A stretch of DNA of 35,169 bases from Clostridia bacterium (GTDB lineage Bacteria > Bacillota > Clostridia > RGIG6154). The stretch lies in assembly GCA_017409875.1 (NCBI GenBank), contig JAFQRW010000001.1, positions 1 to 35,169 on the forward strand, read 5' to 3'. Each line of letters starts with the position of its first letter. The first letter of the stretch is position 1. The notes beneath the pieces are model-generated. The model was given only the letters and a program-made list of their open reading frames with translations. It had not been told where the DNA came from and made no database searches. Made by a program: the position numbers and the translations under genes. Shown piece after piece: positions 9,166-18,786 of the stretch.

Positions 9166-11322
9166 TTGAGTAATTTAAATGAAAAACAACTTGAAGCTGT
9201 TAATACTATAGATGGGCCTGTTCTTATTTTAGCAGGTGCAGGCAGTGGTAAAACTACAGTTTTAATAAACAGAATAGGTAATATGATAGAAAGCAAGAAT
9301 ATTCCGCCTTGGAATATTCTTGCTATAACCTTTACCAATAAAGCAGCAAACGAAATTAAAGAAAGATTGCAGTTTTCGTTAGGTGAGCAGGCTTTAGATA
9401 TTAATACAGGTACATTCCATTCACTTTGTGTAAGAATCTTAAGACGTGATTGTGAAAGACTTGGTTATAAATCAGGCTTTGCAATTTATGATTCGGCAGA
9501 TCAGCTGACATTGATTAAGGACACAATTAAAGAACTTGGGTTTAGCGATAAAGATTTTCCTCCTAGACTTGTTTTAAGCATAATAAGCAGCGCTAAAGAT
9601 AAAATGATAACTCCTGAATCTTTTGAAATTGAAGAAGGCAGCGACTTCAGGCTTTCTAAAATTGCAAAGATTTATAAATTATATCAATCAAAGCTTAAAA
9701 GATTCAATGCTTTTGACTTTGATGATTTAATAATGCAAACAGTTTGCCTTTTGGAAAAAAATCCTGATGTTTTAGAGTATTATCAGAGAAAATTCCGTTA
9801 TATAATGGTTGATGAGTATCAGGATACTTCACACTGTCAGTTCAGATTGGTGCATAATTTAGCCAAAGCACATAATAATATTTGTGTTGTAGGGGATGAT
9901 GACCAGTCAATATACAAATTCCGTGGGGCAGATATTTCAAACATACTTGATTTTGAAAAGCATTTTAAAAATGCGTATGTAATAAAGCTTGAGCAGAATT
10001 ACAGGTCCACCAAGCAGATTTTAGATGCTGCAAACGAAGTTATTAAGAATAATAAGGGTAGAAAATCAAAGGCTTTATGGACAGATAAAACCGATGGAGA
10101 AAAAATTGTAGGGCATGAAGCTCAAAATGAACGTGAAGAAGCTTATTATATAGTAAATAAAATAGCTGACCTTTTGAATGACGGATATAAATATAAAGAC
10201 ATTGCAGTTTTGTTCAGAATGAATGCACAGTCCCGTGTTATAGAAGAAGTATTTATGAATAATTCTGTGCCGTACAGACTTTTGTCAGGCACTAAATTCT
10301 ATGATAGAAAAGAGATTAAAGATATAGTTGCATACTTAAGGCTCATCTCAAACCCTGATGATGATATCAGCCTTACAAGAATTATAAATGAACCAAAACG
10401 TTCTATAGGTAAAACAACTGTTGATAAATTATCTGTTATTGCTTCTAAGTACGGACTAAGTATATATACCATAATTAAAAATTTGCAAAATTATGATGAA
10501 CTATCAAAATCTGCGCAAAAGCTTGATGCGTTTGTGAAGATTGTTGACGAGTTAGTTGACTTGAAAAATAAGATTTCTTTAAATGAAATTGTCAATAAAA
10601 TGCTTCAAAGTACAGGATATGTGTCTGCTTTAGAAATTGAAAATACTGTTGAATCAAAGACAAGACTTGAAAATATTAAAGAGTTTATGTCGCTTGTTTT
10701 GGAATTTGAAAAAAATTGTGAAACAGGCAGTTTAGAAGAGTTTTTGGAAGGAATAGCTTTGGTTTCAGACATAGACAGCTATGATGATGAAAACAATGCG
10801 GTTGTGGTAATGACTCTTCATAGTGCAAAAGGTCTTGAATTTCCTGCGGTATTCCTTACCGGTCTTGAAGAGGGGATTTTTCCCTCACAGCGGTCTTTGA
10901 CAGAAGAAGGCGGAATAGAAGAAGAGCGCAGACTTTGCTATGTTGGAATTACAAGAGCTAAAAACAAACTCTATCTTTTAAACTCAAGAGCTAGGACGAT
11001 ATTCGGTTCAACAACATATCAGGTTCCTTCAAGATTTTTAGATGAAATTCCTGATTCGATGATAGAAAGACTTGCTAAAAAACAATCACAGGATGCAAAT
11101 TATAACCAAAACAGATTTAATACTATTTTTGACAGAAATACCAAAATTAACACCGGAAGTACTGATTTTTCTGTAGGTGACAGAGTTAGTCATGCTAAAT
11201 TTGGCGAGGGAATTGTTTTAAGTGTTGTTCCAATGGGCAGCGATGCAAAACTTCAAATTGCATTTGACAGTGTAGGAACAAAAAATCTTATGGCTACATT
11301 TGCAAAACTAAAGAAACTTTAG
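9166..11322 (+). CDS. pcrA: ATP-dependent DNA helicase PcrA/UvrD
   Basis: Superfamily 1A 3'-5' helicase acting in repair and replication restart. Walker A GAGSGKT is at residues 24-30, the VDEYQDTS Walker B near 215-222, GDDDQSIYKFRGA soon after, QNYRST (motif IV region), and a C-terminal VVVMTLHSAKGLEF and RRLCYVGITRAK. The last ~55 residues hold the GDRVSHAKFGEGIV module typical of PcrA. At 718 residues it is normal length. The start is TTG, abutting the kinase stop with only a weak AAGGGTGA site, so its translation probably depends on coupling to the sugar kinase gene. Confidence 0.95.
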   Translation: MSNLNEKQLEAVNTIDGPVLILAGAGSGKTTVLINRIGNMIESKNIPPWNILAITFTNKAANEIKERLQFSLGEQALDINTGTFHSLCVRILRRDCERLGYKSGFAIYDSADQLTLIKDTIKELGFSDKDFPPRLVLSIISSAKDKMITPESFEIEEGSDFRLSKIAKIYKLYQSKLKRFNAFDFDDLIMQTVCLLEKNPDVLEYYQRKFRYIMVDEYQDTSHCQFRLVHNLAKAHNNICVVGDDDQSIYKFRGADISNILDFEKHFKNAYVIKLEQNYRSTKQILDAANEVIKNNKGRKSKALWTDKTDGEKIVGHEAQNEREEAYYIVNKIADLLNDGYKYKDIAVLFRMNAQSRVIEEVFMNNSVPYRLLSGTKFYDRKEIKDIVAYLRLISNPDDDISLTRIINEPKRSIGKTTVDKLSVIASKYGLSIYTIIKNLQNYDELSKSAQKLDAFVKIVDELVDLKNKISLNEIVNKMLQSTGYVSALEIENTVESKTRLENIKEFMSLVLEFEKNCETGSLEEFLEGIALVSDIDSYDDENNAVVVMTLHSAKGLEFPAVFLTGLEEGIFPSQRSLTEEGGIEEERRLCYVGITRAKNKLYLLNSRARTIFGSTTYQVPSRFLDEIPDSMIERLAKKQSQDANYNQNRFNTIFDRNTKINTGSTDFSVGDRVSHAKFGEGIVLSVVPMGSDAKLQIAFDSVGTKNLMATFAKLKKL

Positions 11323-11333
11323 GGGATATTTAT

Positions 11334-12065
11334 ATGGATTGTTATAATGATTTTGCCTATGTATATGACAAACTTGTAGACGATGTTGATTATAATGAGT
11401 TTTTGTCATTTTTTGAAAAAATCTTTGAAATGAATAATTTAACCCCCGAGCTTATTTTAGAACTTGGATGCGGTACAGGTAACTTTACCGAAAAATTGGT
11501 TGGTAAAGGATATGATGTTATTGCGCTGGACAGTTCTGAACAAATGCTTGGCATCGCACAAGAAAAACTTGAAAACGTGCTGTTTTTAAATCAGGATATG
11601 ACTGATTTTGAACTTTATGGAACAGTTGATGCAATAGTTTGTGTATTGGACGGCATAAATTACATTACCAATAAAAGAAAACTGCTTAAACTATTTAAAC
11701 TATGTCATAATTATCTTAATTATGGTGGCATGTTGATTTTTGATATCAACAGTGAATACAAATTAAAAAACATAATAGGCAACAACACGTTTGTTGGTGA
11801 TAATGATGATGTTTTTTATGTGTGGGAAAACCAACTTTTAAAAGACAGAGTAAACTTTTATCTTACTTTTTTTGCTAAGGATAAAGAGGGGTATAACAGA
11901 TTTGACGAGGTGCATACCGAGCGGATATACTCTCAAAGTGAGCTTTTAAGTTTGCTGAAAAAAGCGAATTTTGAAGATATAAAAGTTTATGCTGATTTTG
12001 ATGTAAAAAAACCGAATAAAAAGTCGCAAAGATTATTCGTTTGCGCCAAAAAGAATGCAAAATAA
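11334..12065 (+). CDS. Class I SAM-dependent methyltransferase
   Basis: A 243-residue small-molecule-type methyltransferase. Motif I is ILELGCGTGNFTEKL near residues 42-56, then VIALDSSEQML with the acidic residue binding the SAM ribose, and DAIVCVLDGINYI for motif II. The protein opens YNDFAYVYDKLVDDVDYNEF, a common start in Firmicute proteins of this family. The substrate cannot be read from sequence. It lies 11 bases after pcrA and closes the long gene string. Confidence 0.85.
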   Translation: MDCYNDFAYVYDKLVDDVDYNEFLSFFEKIFEMNNLTPELILELGCGTGNFTEKLVGKGYDVIALDSSEQMLGIAQEKLENVLFLNQDMTDFELYGTVDAIVCVLDGINYITNKRKLLKLFKLCHNYLNYGGMLIFDINSEYKLKNIIGNNTFVGDNDDVFYVWENQLLKDRVNFYLTFFAKDKEGYNRFDEVHTERIYSQSELLSLLKKANFEDIKVYADFDVKKPNKKSQRLFVCAKKNAK

Positions 12066-12068
12066 AGC

Positions 12069-12097
12069 TTGACAGTGTGAATTAATTGTGATAACAT
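12069..12097 (+). promoter_or_regulatory. Promoter for the cold-shock gene
   Basis: A consensus -35 TTGACA and a -10 TAACAT are spaced by 17 bp. The ~65-base leader that follows holds a GAGTTTTT/AAAAACTC hairpin before the ribosome binding site. Structured leaders are known for temperature-responsive csp genes. Confidence 0.75.
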
Positions 12098-12168
12098 TGT
12101 ACTTGCGTGATAACACGACGATGAAAGTGAGTTTTTCAAAAAAACTCAATGAAAGGAATGAATTAAAA

Positions 12169-12369
12169 ATGGCAAAAGGAAAGGTAAAATGGTTTAATCC
12201 TGAAAAGGGATACGGTTTTATCGAAAGTGAAGACGGTACAGATGTATTTGCTCACTACTCAGCTATCCAGATGGATGGTTACAAGACTCTTGAAGAAGGA
12301 GCAGAAGTTACTTTTGAAGTAAGCGAAGGCGCGAAAGGTCCTCAGGCTACTAACATTCAAAAAGCATAA
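12169..12369 (+). CDS. csp: Cold-shock domain protein
   Basis: A 66-residue single-OB-fold RNA chaperone. Both nucleic-acid-binding signatures are intact: KGYGFIE (RNP1) near residues 13-19 and VFAHYSAI (RNP2) near 26-33. I chose ATG 12169 because GAAAGGAATG precedes it and the protein then has exactly the normal Csp length. An in-frame upstream extension is leader sequence. It has its own strong promoter. Confidence 0.94.
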   Translation: MAKGKVKWFNPEKGYGFIESEDGTDVFAHYSAIQMDGYKTLEEGAEVTFEVSEGAKGPQATNIQKA

Positions 12370-12456
12370 TTTTACCCTTAAACTTACTTGGTTTTTGAGT
12401 GATATAGCTTTTGAGGCTTTTAAATATATGAATATTTTAGTCTCTTAGTAACAACT

Positions 12457-12487
12457 AAAGCAACTGCCGAAGGCAGTTGCTTTTTAC
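12457..12487. terminator. Bidirectional terminator between the csp gene and the PAP2 gene
   Basis: A nine-base-pair stem, GCAACTGCC and GGCAGTTGC around GAA, is followed by TTTTT on the plus strand. It overlaps the stop of the convergent minus-strand gene. Confidence 0.85.
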
Positions 12488-13356
12488 ATTTTTGCTATTT
12501 TAAAAATAAGAGGTAAAATTGCAAACACAACAATTACTAAAACAAAATACCTCAGAGTATTAAATATATAAGAGATTATTACAGAGTCAGTTACAAGAAT
12601 AAGTTTTATGCTTACTTTTAAAATATAAGCGAGCAAAGCACCTATTATGACACGAAAAATTTTTTTAATTTTAGAGCAATCATAATTAAAATTAACAAAT
12701 TTTTCTTCAAACTTTACTGCACATATAAAACCCCAAAACAATCCGTAAAATTTGTAAAAATCTAAAAATAACACGTTTGGGTTTATCATAAAAATAATTG
12801 CAAAAATTGTAGAAATTATTGCCACTTTTAAATAAAGGATATCTTTATTTTCAATTTTATCATGTAAATTATTTAAGATAAAGGCAATAAGCACTCCTAA
12901 AATGCTTGCAGATATAACATCTAAGGGGAAGTGCGCGCCAAGATACATTCTTGAAAAGCCAACCAAAGTAGTAGCGATAATTGCAAATACAACAGTCCAA
13001 TTTTTCTTAAAAACTATTGCAATAGCACTTGTACAGGTTGCAGCGATTTGAGTGTGCCCGCTTGGAAAGGAATAACCTGTTGCAGTTTCGGGCCGTATGC
13101 ATGTAATTTCACCGTTTGAAAAAGGTCTGGGAAGCTTAACAATATTTTTAATTACACAGTTAAGACCGATTGAAGCTGATGCGATAAAAAACAGCTTTTG
13201 AGCAAGTTTTTTGTCAAACATGAAATATATTATACAAATCAAAAATATGTAAACTGTTTCTTCGCCAAGGATGGTTATAAATTCAAAAAAATTATTTAAA
13301 AAAGGAGTTCTTATACTTTCTAAAAACTTTAAAAATATAAATTCTGGTTGAAACAT
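12484..13356 (-). CDS. PAP2-family membrane phosphatase
   Basis: A 290-residue integral membrane lipid phosphatase. The three PAP2 motifs are in order: KNIVKLPRPF, then YSFPSGHT, then FSRMYLGAHFPLDV, which holds the catalytic histidine and aspartate. Several hydrophobic helices follow. Relatives dephosphorylate undecaprenyl pyrophosphate or phosphatidic acid; which applies is not visible. It starts 13 bases after ruvX behind AAAGGAGG, and the gene order glycosyltransferase-ruvX-PAP2 suggests envelope polymer synthesis. Confidence 0.88.
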   Translation of the reverse strand: MFQPEFIFLKFLESIRTPFLNNFFEFITILGEETVYIFLICIIYFMFDKKLAQKLFFIASASIGLNCVIKNIVKLPRPFSNGEITCIRPETATGYSFPSGHTQIAATCTSAIAIVFKKNWTVVFAIIATTLVGFSRMYLGAHFPLDVISASILGVLIAFILNNLHDKIENKDILYLKVAIISTIFAIIFMINPNVLFLDFYKFYGLFWGFICAVKFEEKFVNFNYDCSKIKKIFRVIIGALLAYILKVSIKLILVTDSVIISYIFNTLRYFVLVIVVFAILPLIFKIAKM

Positions 13357-13368
13357 ATAACGCCTCCT

Positions 13369-13779
13369 TTAAATTAAACTGTCTAAATAATTCTGCAGGA
13401 TATACATAGCTGCAACGGTATCTACAACGTCTTTTCTTTTTTTGCCACGGGTGTTAGTTTCATTTAAAGATTTTATGGCAGATACTGTCGATAGCCTTTC
13501 ATCCCAGGTAATTATGGGCAAATCGGTTTCTTTTTTTAATTCTTCAATAAAACTATAGGTAGCTTCACCTCTAAAACCAATGGTTCCATCCATATTTTTT
13601 GGAAGTCCGACTACTATTTTTTCTGCATCAAGCTCTTTGGCGATATTGGAAACTTCTTTTGCAACCTTTACTAAGTAACTTTCAAAAATGGTTTTTACGC
13701 CTTGTGCAGTCATTCCAAGTGCGTCTGAAATTGCAATTCCTGTTCTTTTTTCACCATAATCAACGCCAAGTATTCTCAT
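13369..13779 (-). CDS. ruvX: Putative pre-16S rRNA nuclease / Holliday junction resolvase (RuvX/YqgF)
   Basis: A 136-residue RNase H-fold protein. The opening ILGVDYGEKRTGIAISD places the first catalytic aspartate at residue 7. IVVGLPKNMDGT, the ITWDERLST strand and the C-terminal KDVVDTVAAMYILQNYL with its acidic residue follow. The family matures 16S rRNA 5' ends in E. coli. The ATG overlaps the upstream stop (ATGA), so it is translated together with the glycosyltransferase fusion. Confidence 0.93.
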   Translation of the reverse strand: MRILGVDYGEKRTGIAISDALGMTAQGVKTIFESYLVKVAKEVSNIAKELDAEKIVVGLPKNMDGTIGFRGEATYSFIEELKKETDLPIITWDERLSTVSAIKSLNETNTRGKKRKDVVDTVAAMYILQNYLDSLI

Positions 13780-15974
13780 AGTTTGTCCTCCAGAAGTTTT
13801 ATAGCAAATTCAGCGTTTTTCTGCTGTATATCTTTGAGCTCGGATACTTTAGCTGAAAGCTTATCTTTAATATCATTATAATTATTCATAATTGTGTCTA
13901 CAATGCTTTTTAGTTCATCAAAAGAACAGTTTTCTGAGTCAACAGTATAGTCTTGATTAAGATATTTTAAGTAAGCTGAAATCTTTGGGTCATAAGAAAG
14001 ACCGATAACAGGAACTCCTGCATTAGCTCCGTACATAAGCATATGAAGTCGCATGCCGACAACAAGGCTGCTATGTGATGCTATAGACATAATATCCTTA
14101 AAACTGTACGGGTTTTTCAAAACATATCCGTTTTGTGAGCACGCAAAACAAACAGATAAATCTTTTTTAAACTGCATAGGTACAAAAATACAGTTTAAAG
14201 AGTATGTTTTATTAATATACTCTGAAAGCTTGATAATGCTCTTTTTATATGCATTTGTTTTCCAGTTTCTTAAGGATATTACCGCATAATTGCCATCAGG
14301 TATGCCTTCAGATTCAAATATTTCTTTAACACGTGATAAAGGTGAAGGAGTTATTGAAATGGCAGGGTCGCACGTAACATAAATATCAGGGATGCTAACG
14401 CCAATTTCGTTTAAAACTTCTTTTGAATGATTTTCACGAAGTGTAATTAAATTAACCTTGTTTAAAATCTTACGGGTTGCAGATTTGTTTTTTGGTTTAT
14501 TAATAGGGCCTATGCCGTTGGCATATACATAGGTCTTGATTTTGTTATCAAGTGCAATTTTTATTATATTAAGATAATAGGCAAGTGAGCGGCTGCTTGT
14601 TGCATCCTGAATAAGGCTACCTCCACCGCTTATTAATAGCTTGGAGTTTTTAATAGCCTTGGTTATCTTGAAAATGTTAAATCTGTATATTGCATCCACA
14701 CCGTAAATTTCCATAGTCTCTTTCGGGTTGTTTGAAAGGACAGTAAATCTTATAGAATTATTAAGCTTTTTAATATTATCTATAATTGCAGACAGTAATG
14801 CGTCATCGCCGCTGTTTTTATGCCCATAGTAACCGGATACAACAATATCAGTAAATCCGACAGGAACTCTTAAAATGCTTTCATAAATTTTTTCATAAAC
14901 TTTTGTCATAGCGTCAACTGAATAATGATTTTTAATTGTCTGCCGTGAATAATTACTTAAATGGCTGAGCTTGGTTTTATCTGCATTTAAAAGAGTTATT
15001 AAATCTTCTTTTAAAAGCTCAGGTGTGGAATCTTTAGTTCCTCTGCAACAAAAGTTTGTTTGAAAACACACATCTAAAACATTTTCGTCGAAAATGCCGA
15101 TATAACCCTCATTGCCCGCAATAATTGACGGAACTGCGGCACTCATTGCCTCTAATGCCGAGCGTGACACACCTACAAAAAAATCAGCAACAGAAATAAA
15201 TTTATAAATATCTGTTCTGGCATTTGTGAGGTAAATATATTTTTTGCCGGCTTTTTGGTTTTGGATATCAGCTTTGTTTAAAACATTGTAAAAGTCATTG
15301 CCGCCACCGACAATTATTATTTCAAGGTCTTCTTTTTCTAAAAGAGAAGGTGCAATTTCTATGAGGTGATGCGCAACCAAACTTCTGTCTTCGTCCATAC
15401 GGCTGATATATACGATTTTTCTTTTGTCTTTTGAAAGACCAAATTCATCTATTATATCATTTGCATAGTTTTCGGGTGAAAACTTTTGCATATTAATTCC
15501 GTTAATTGTAACGTAAATATCCTGATCAACTAAATGATAGTTGTCCTTAAGATATTCTTTAATATCTTCACTAACAGCAACACAGCGTTTTCCCCAGTTG
15601 GTAATATGTTTAAGTATTCCCGATGTGTCAAACACCCAGTGCGCAGTAGTGACAAAGTTAAATTTAATAAACTTGTTTAAAATGCCAAGGATAAAGGAGG
15701 GAATTCTTGCATGAGAATGAACGATATCTGGTTTTTCGGTTTTTATAAGCTTTAAAAGACCAAAAAAAGATTTGGTCATTTTAAATATATTTCTTGTGTG
15801 AAGGGGTAAGGTGATATGCTTTATACCATATTCTGAAAGTTCTTTCGTATACACACCGCCGTTTGAAGTAACCAAAACGTCATAACCTTTATTTTTAAGG
15901 TCAGCAGATAATTCCAGAACATGGGTTTCAGCACCGCCGATTTCCATTCCCATAAGTACCATTAAAATTTTCAT
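13776..15974 (-). CDS. Fusion of GT4 glycosyltransferase and CsaB-like polysaccharide pyruvyltransferase
   Basis: A 732-residue two-domain protein. Residues 1 to about 375 form a GT-B fold, GT4-type glycosyltransferase, opening MKILMVLMGMEIGGAETHVL and carrying the SRSALEAMSAAVPSII donor-site region. From about 385 a polysaccharide pyruvyltransferase domain begins (GYYGHKNSGDDALL, LISGGGSLIQD, YANGIGPI, VVGMRLHMLMYG), as in CsaB, which attaches pyruvate to cell-wall polysaccharide so that S-layer SLH proteins can bind. I chose ATG 15974 because GGAGG lies seven bases upstream. One chain could add a sugar and then ketalise it. The acceptor is unknown. Confidence 0.88.
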   Translation of the reverse strand: MKILMVLMGMEIGGAETHVLELSADLKNKGYDVLVTSNGGVYTKELSEYGIKHITLPLHTRNIFKMTKSFFGLLKLIKTEKPDIVHSHARIPSFILGILNKFIKFNFVTTAHWVFDTSGILKHITNWGKRCVAVSEDIKEYLKDNYHLVDQDIYVTINGINMQKFSPENYANDIIDEFGLSKDKRKIVYISRMDEDRSLVAHHLIEIAPSLLEKEDLEIIIVGGGNDFYNVLNKADIQNQKAGKKYIYLTNARTDIYKFISVADFFVGVSRSALEAMSAAVPSIIAGNEGYIGIFDENVLDVCFQTNFCCRGTKDSTPELLKEDLITLLNADKTKLSHLSNYSRQTIKNHYSVDAMTKVYEKIYESILRVPVGFTDIVVSGYYGHKNSGDDALLSAIIDNIKKLNNSIRFTVLSNNPKETMEIYGVDAIYRFNIFKITKAIKNSKLLISGGGSLIQDATSSRSLAYYLNIIKIALDNKIKTYVYANGIGPINKPKNKSATRKILNKVNLITLRENHSKEVLNEIGVSIPDIYVTCDPAISITPSPLSRVKEIFESEGIPDGNYAVISLRNWKTNAYKKSIIKLSEYINKTYSLNCIFVPMQFKKDLSVCFACSQNGYVLKNPYSFKDIMSIASHSSLVVGMRLHMLMYGANAGVPVIGLSYDPKISAYLKYLNQDYTVDSENCSFDELKSIVDTIMNNYNDIKDKLSAKVSELKDIQQKNAEFAIKLLEDKL

Positions 15975-16002
15975 ATCTGTTCCTCCGTATATCAATACCA
16001 AT

Positions 16003-16031
16003 ATTTTAACATAATTTTTATAATTTAACAA
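16003..16031 (-). promoter_or_regulatory. Promoter for the glycosyltransferase-ruvX-PAP2 operon
   Basis: On the minus strand a -35 TTGTTA and a -10 TAAAAT are separated by 17 bp, about 30 bases before the start codon. It is back to back with the promoter of the secreted protein gene. Confidence 0.6.
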
Positions 16032-16040
16032 TATTTTTTA

Positions 16041-16069
16041 TTTACTATGTACTGAAAAAGTAGTATAAT
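16041..16069 (+). promoter_or_regulatory. Promoter for the secreted glycosidase-domain gene
   Basis: A -35 TTTACT and a consensus -10 TATAAT are 17 bp apart, 31 bases before the ATG. Together with the minus-strand promoter it forms a compact divergent control region. Confidence 0.65.
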
Positions 16070-16100
16070 TATTAAGTAAAGCACAAATGGAGGTACATAA

Positions 16101-18752
16101 ATGTTTAAAAAAGTTTTAGCAATGCTTACATCTTTTGCAATAATATTGCCGATAGGAGTAAATGCAAAAGCAGTATATAATTTAGCTGATACTAAGAATA
16201 TTGCAAGTGGAGTTGTTTTAACAAATTTAAAACGTCTTGATAGTGCAGGGTGGCAGAATATTAATATTATCGAAGCGGATTTAACTAACGAGTATGTAAA
16301 AACAAAAGTTTTATCATCATCTTCTGGACTTAACACGTTGGAGACAGTAAAAAACCTTGCAGAAGAAAATAACACTGTTGCTGCAGTAAACGGGGATTTT
16401 TTTGCATGGAACAGTTCTGATAAATCAAAAGGAACAGCTGTAGGAACAATTATGAACGATGGCAAGTTGCTCTCTTCTTCAAGTGAAACTGAAGGGATGT
16501 TTACTTTTGCTATTGATGAGTTTAATAAAATTATTTGCGAAAATATAATAACAAATATCACGCTTAAAGCTCCTAACGGCAACGAACTTACAATAAAACA
16601 TTTAAATAAATATGATTCGTTGGCAGAACCTGTAATTTATACATCTGCTTTTGGAGGGCAAACCGGAGGCTCGTATAATAATGTTTTAGAGGTAATAATT
16701 GAAGATGATGTTGTTACCGAAATGCGCACAGAGCAAGATGGGGTTATTGTTCCTGAAAACGGTTATGTCATCAGACATTTACCTGAGTTTAATCCGTTTT
16801 TAAATGAGAATTTGGTAGTTGGTGATAAAGTAGAAATCAAGTTTGAGGCAAATTTTGATTTGTCTGAATTTGTAACTATGACAGGTGGGGGAACAATGCT
16901 TGTAACGCAAGGTATGCCTGCAAAAATCACTCATAACGTTTCAGGGGCAAATCCGAGAACAGTTATTGCTTGCGACCAAACGCGTACAAAGCTCTATCTT
17001 ATTACAGTAGATGGCAGACAGAGCAATGCAAAAGGATATACTTTAAGCCAGTTAACTGAATTTTTGGTTGAAATCGGAATGTATGATGCCATGAATCTCG
17101 ATGGAGGAGGTTCAACTACAATGGTCGCAAAGCAAAAAGACTATCAGAACGTAATTAATGTTCCATCAGATGGCGGACAAAGAAAAGTCGCAACTGCAAT
17201 AGGAATTCTGTCTAATGCTCCAAAAGGCAGTGCTATGACAAAATTTGAAATTGAAGTTAGTGATGACAATGTGTTTTCTGGCACAACAAGAACATTTAGC
17301 ATCAAAAATCCTGTAGACGAGTATGGAAATCAATTTGACGGCGAAATTCCTGAAGTGAACTTTAAAATACAAAACGGCTTTGGCTTTTTTGACGGAAATG
17401 TATTGCACGCCACAAAAAGCGGCGAAAACGTAAAGGTTTATGCTTCATATAATGGCTATACTGCAGAAACGGAAATAGATATCTTAGATAGCATCTTTAG
17501 TTTGACAGTTGCTCCATCTCATTTTTCAATTAAAGACTTTAATAATCCGCAATTTAAAGTTATAGCACAAGATAAAAAGGGAGTCTGTGCAACTGTTGAG
17601 CCATCAGATGTTAATATAAGTAAAATAAACGATTATGAAAAAACAGTCAGTGTTTTGGATAAAAAAACAAACATTTATTTCTCTGATATAGTTTTTGAAT
17701 TTGAAAATGATGAGTTTGCAGCAGATAAATATCCTGAGCAATCGGTTGCAAGTGTTTCTACTGATTACAATAATTTTAAAAGTAAATTCGGAAGCGGAAA
17801 ACTTAAGTATGATTTTTCAAATGTTCCTGCTGATAAAAGCGCAGCGGCATATTTAAAACTAAAATCTCCGGTAGCGGTTTCAGGAAAAAGAAAATTAGGA
17901 CTTTGGGTATATTCACCAACTGTTTTAAATCAATGGTTAAGAGCAGAATTTAAAGACAAAAACGGAAACATATTCAGGCAAACACTGCTTGAAAATATTG
18001 ATTTTTCTGGTTGGAAGTATGTTACATTTGATGTTCCTGAAGGAGCTTTTGAACTTACACAGTTTTATATCGTTCAAAATGATTTAAGTGAGAAATCACA
18101 AGGATATGTGCTTTTCGACTCACTCTCGGAGGCGAAGCATACATTTGAAAGTGAAGTAATAAATTTAAACAAATCAAATCCTACTGGTGGCGATTTTTCT
18201 TTCAATGTTACAGCGAATATGCCGCAAGCCAATACGTTTCTTTCAAAAGTGTTAGCCGCAAATGTTGCTACCGGGCTTAAAAACAGCGATTATGTTTTTT
18301 CACTAAAAAATTACGATTTTTACGGGATAGATGAAATTAAAACAAATGGATACAGCAGCTTCGAAAAAGAAAATTCACTTTTCATAACTTTAAACAACTC
18401 TAATGGTTTTACATCTGCTGCACAATGGCTTAAGTTTGATAATGATACGTCAAAAGATTTTAAAAATTTGTTTATTTTCTTAAACGAAAGTCATAATCTG
18501 ATTAAAAATCGTTACGAATTTATTATGTTCAAGAAAAAAATAGAAGATATTTCAAAAAAAGCAAATGTCTATGTCTTTTATCCTGATATGCATACCAATA
18601 TGTATTATGAGTCGGGTGCCAAGTTTATAAGCGTAGGAAATTTAGAAACTCAAAGTCCTTGGAGTGCAATCAAGCTTTTAGATACTCTTTTAATTCCAAA
18701 AGTTACCGTTACAGATAATAATGTAGATATTTCATTCGTAAGTCTAAGATAA
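16101..18752 (+). CDS. Secreted phosphodiester glycosidase (NAGPA-domain) protein
   Basis: An 883-residue exported protein with a signal peptide (MFKKVLAMLTSFAIILPIGVNA). Residues about 60-370 match the phosphodiester glycosidase/NAGPA domain: AAVNGDFFAW, TMTGGGTMLV, NPRTVIACDQ, YLITVDGRQSNAKGYT and MNLDGGGSTTMV. An Ig-like region (about 375-470) and a jelly-roll or carbohydrate-binding-like domain (about 540-680, with GLWVYSP and SGWKYVTFDVPEG) come next. The C-terminal ~170 residues are unassigned. Known relatives cleave sugar-phosphodiester bonds or modify exopolysaccharide. The divergent pyruvyltransferase operon suggests work on the same surface polymer. GGAGG precedes the ATG. Confidence 0.85.
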   Translation: MFKKVLAMLTSFAIILPIGVNAKAVYNLADTKNIASGVVLTNLKRLDSAGWQNINIIEADLTNEYVKTKVLSSSSGLNTLETVKNLAEENNTVAAVNGDFFAWNSSDKSKGTAVGTIMNDGKLLSSSSETEGMFTFAIDEFNKIICENIITNITLKAPNGNELTIKHLNKYDSLAEPVIYTSAFGGQTGGSYNNVLEVIIEDDVVTEMRTEQDGVIVPENGYVIRHLPEFNPFLNENLVVGDKVEIKFEANFDLSEFVTMTGGGTMLVTQGMPAKITHNVSGANPRTVIACDQTRTKLYLITVDGRQSNAKGYTLSQLTEFLVEIGMYDAMNLDGGGSTTMVAKQKDYQNVINVPSDGGQRKVATAIGILSNAPKGSAMTKFEIEVSDDNVFSGTTRTFSIKNPVDEYGNQFDGEIPEVNFKIQNGFGFFDGNVLHATKSGENVKVYASYNGYTAETEIDILDSIFSLTVAPSHFSIKDFNNPQFKVIAQDKKGVCATVEPSDVNISKINDYEKTVSVLDKKTNIYFSDIVFEFENDEFAADKYPEQSVASVSTDYNNFKSKFGSGKLKYDFSNVPADKSAAAYLKLKSPVAVSGKRKLGLWVYSPTVLNQWLRAEFKDKNGNIFRQTLLENIDFSGWKYVTFDVPEGAFELTQFYIVQNDLSEKSQGYVLFDSLSEAKHTFESEVINLNKSNPTGGDFSFNVTANMPQANTFLSKVLAANVATGLKNSDYVFSLKNYDFYGIDEIKTNGYSSFEKENSLFITLNNSNGFTSAAQWLKFDNDTSKDFKNLFIFLNESHNLIKNRYEFIMFKKKIEDISKKANVYVFYPDMHTNMYYESGAKFISVGNLETQSPWSAIKLLDTLLIPKVTVTDNNVDISFVSLR

Positions 18753-18785
18753 AAAAGTGCCCCTTACTTTAAAGGGGCACTTTTT
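18753..18785. terminator. Bidirectional terminator
   Basis: The stem GTGCCCCTT/AAGGGGCAC is followed by TTTTT on the plus strand and preceded by AAAAAA, so it can serve both the secreted-protein gene and the converging DUF1540 gene. Confidence 0.88.
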
Positions 18786-18786
18786 A

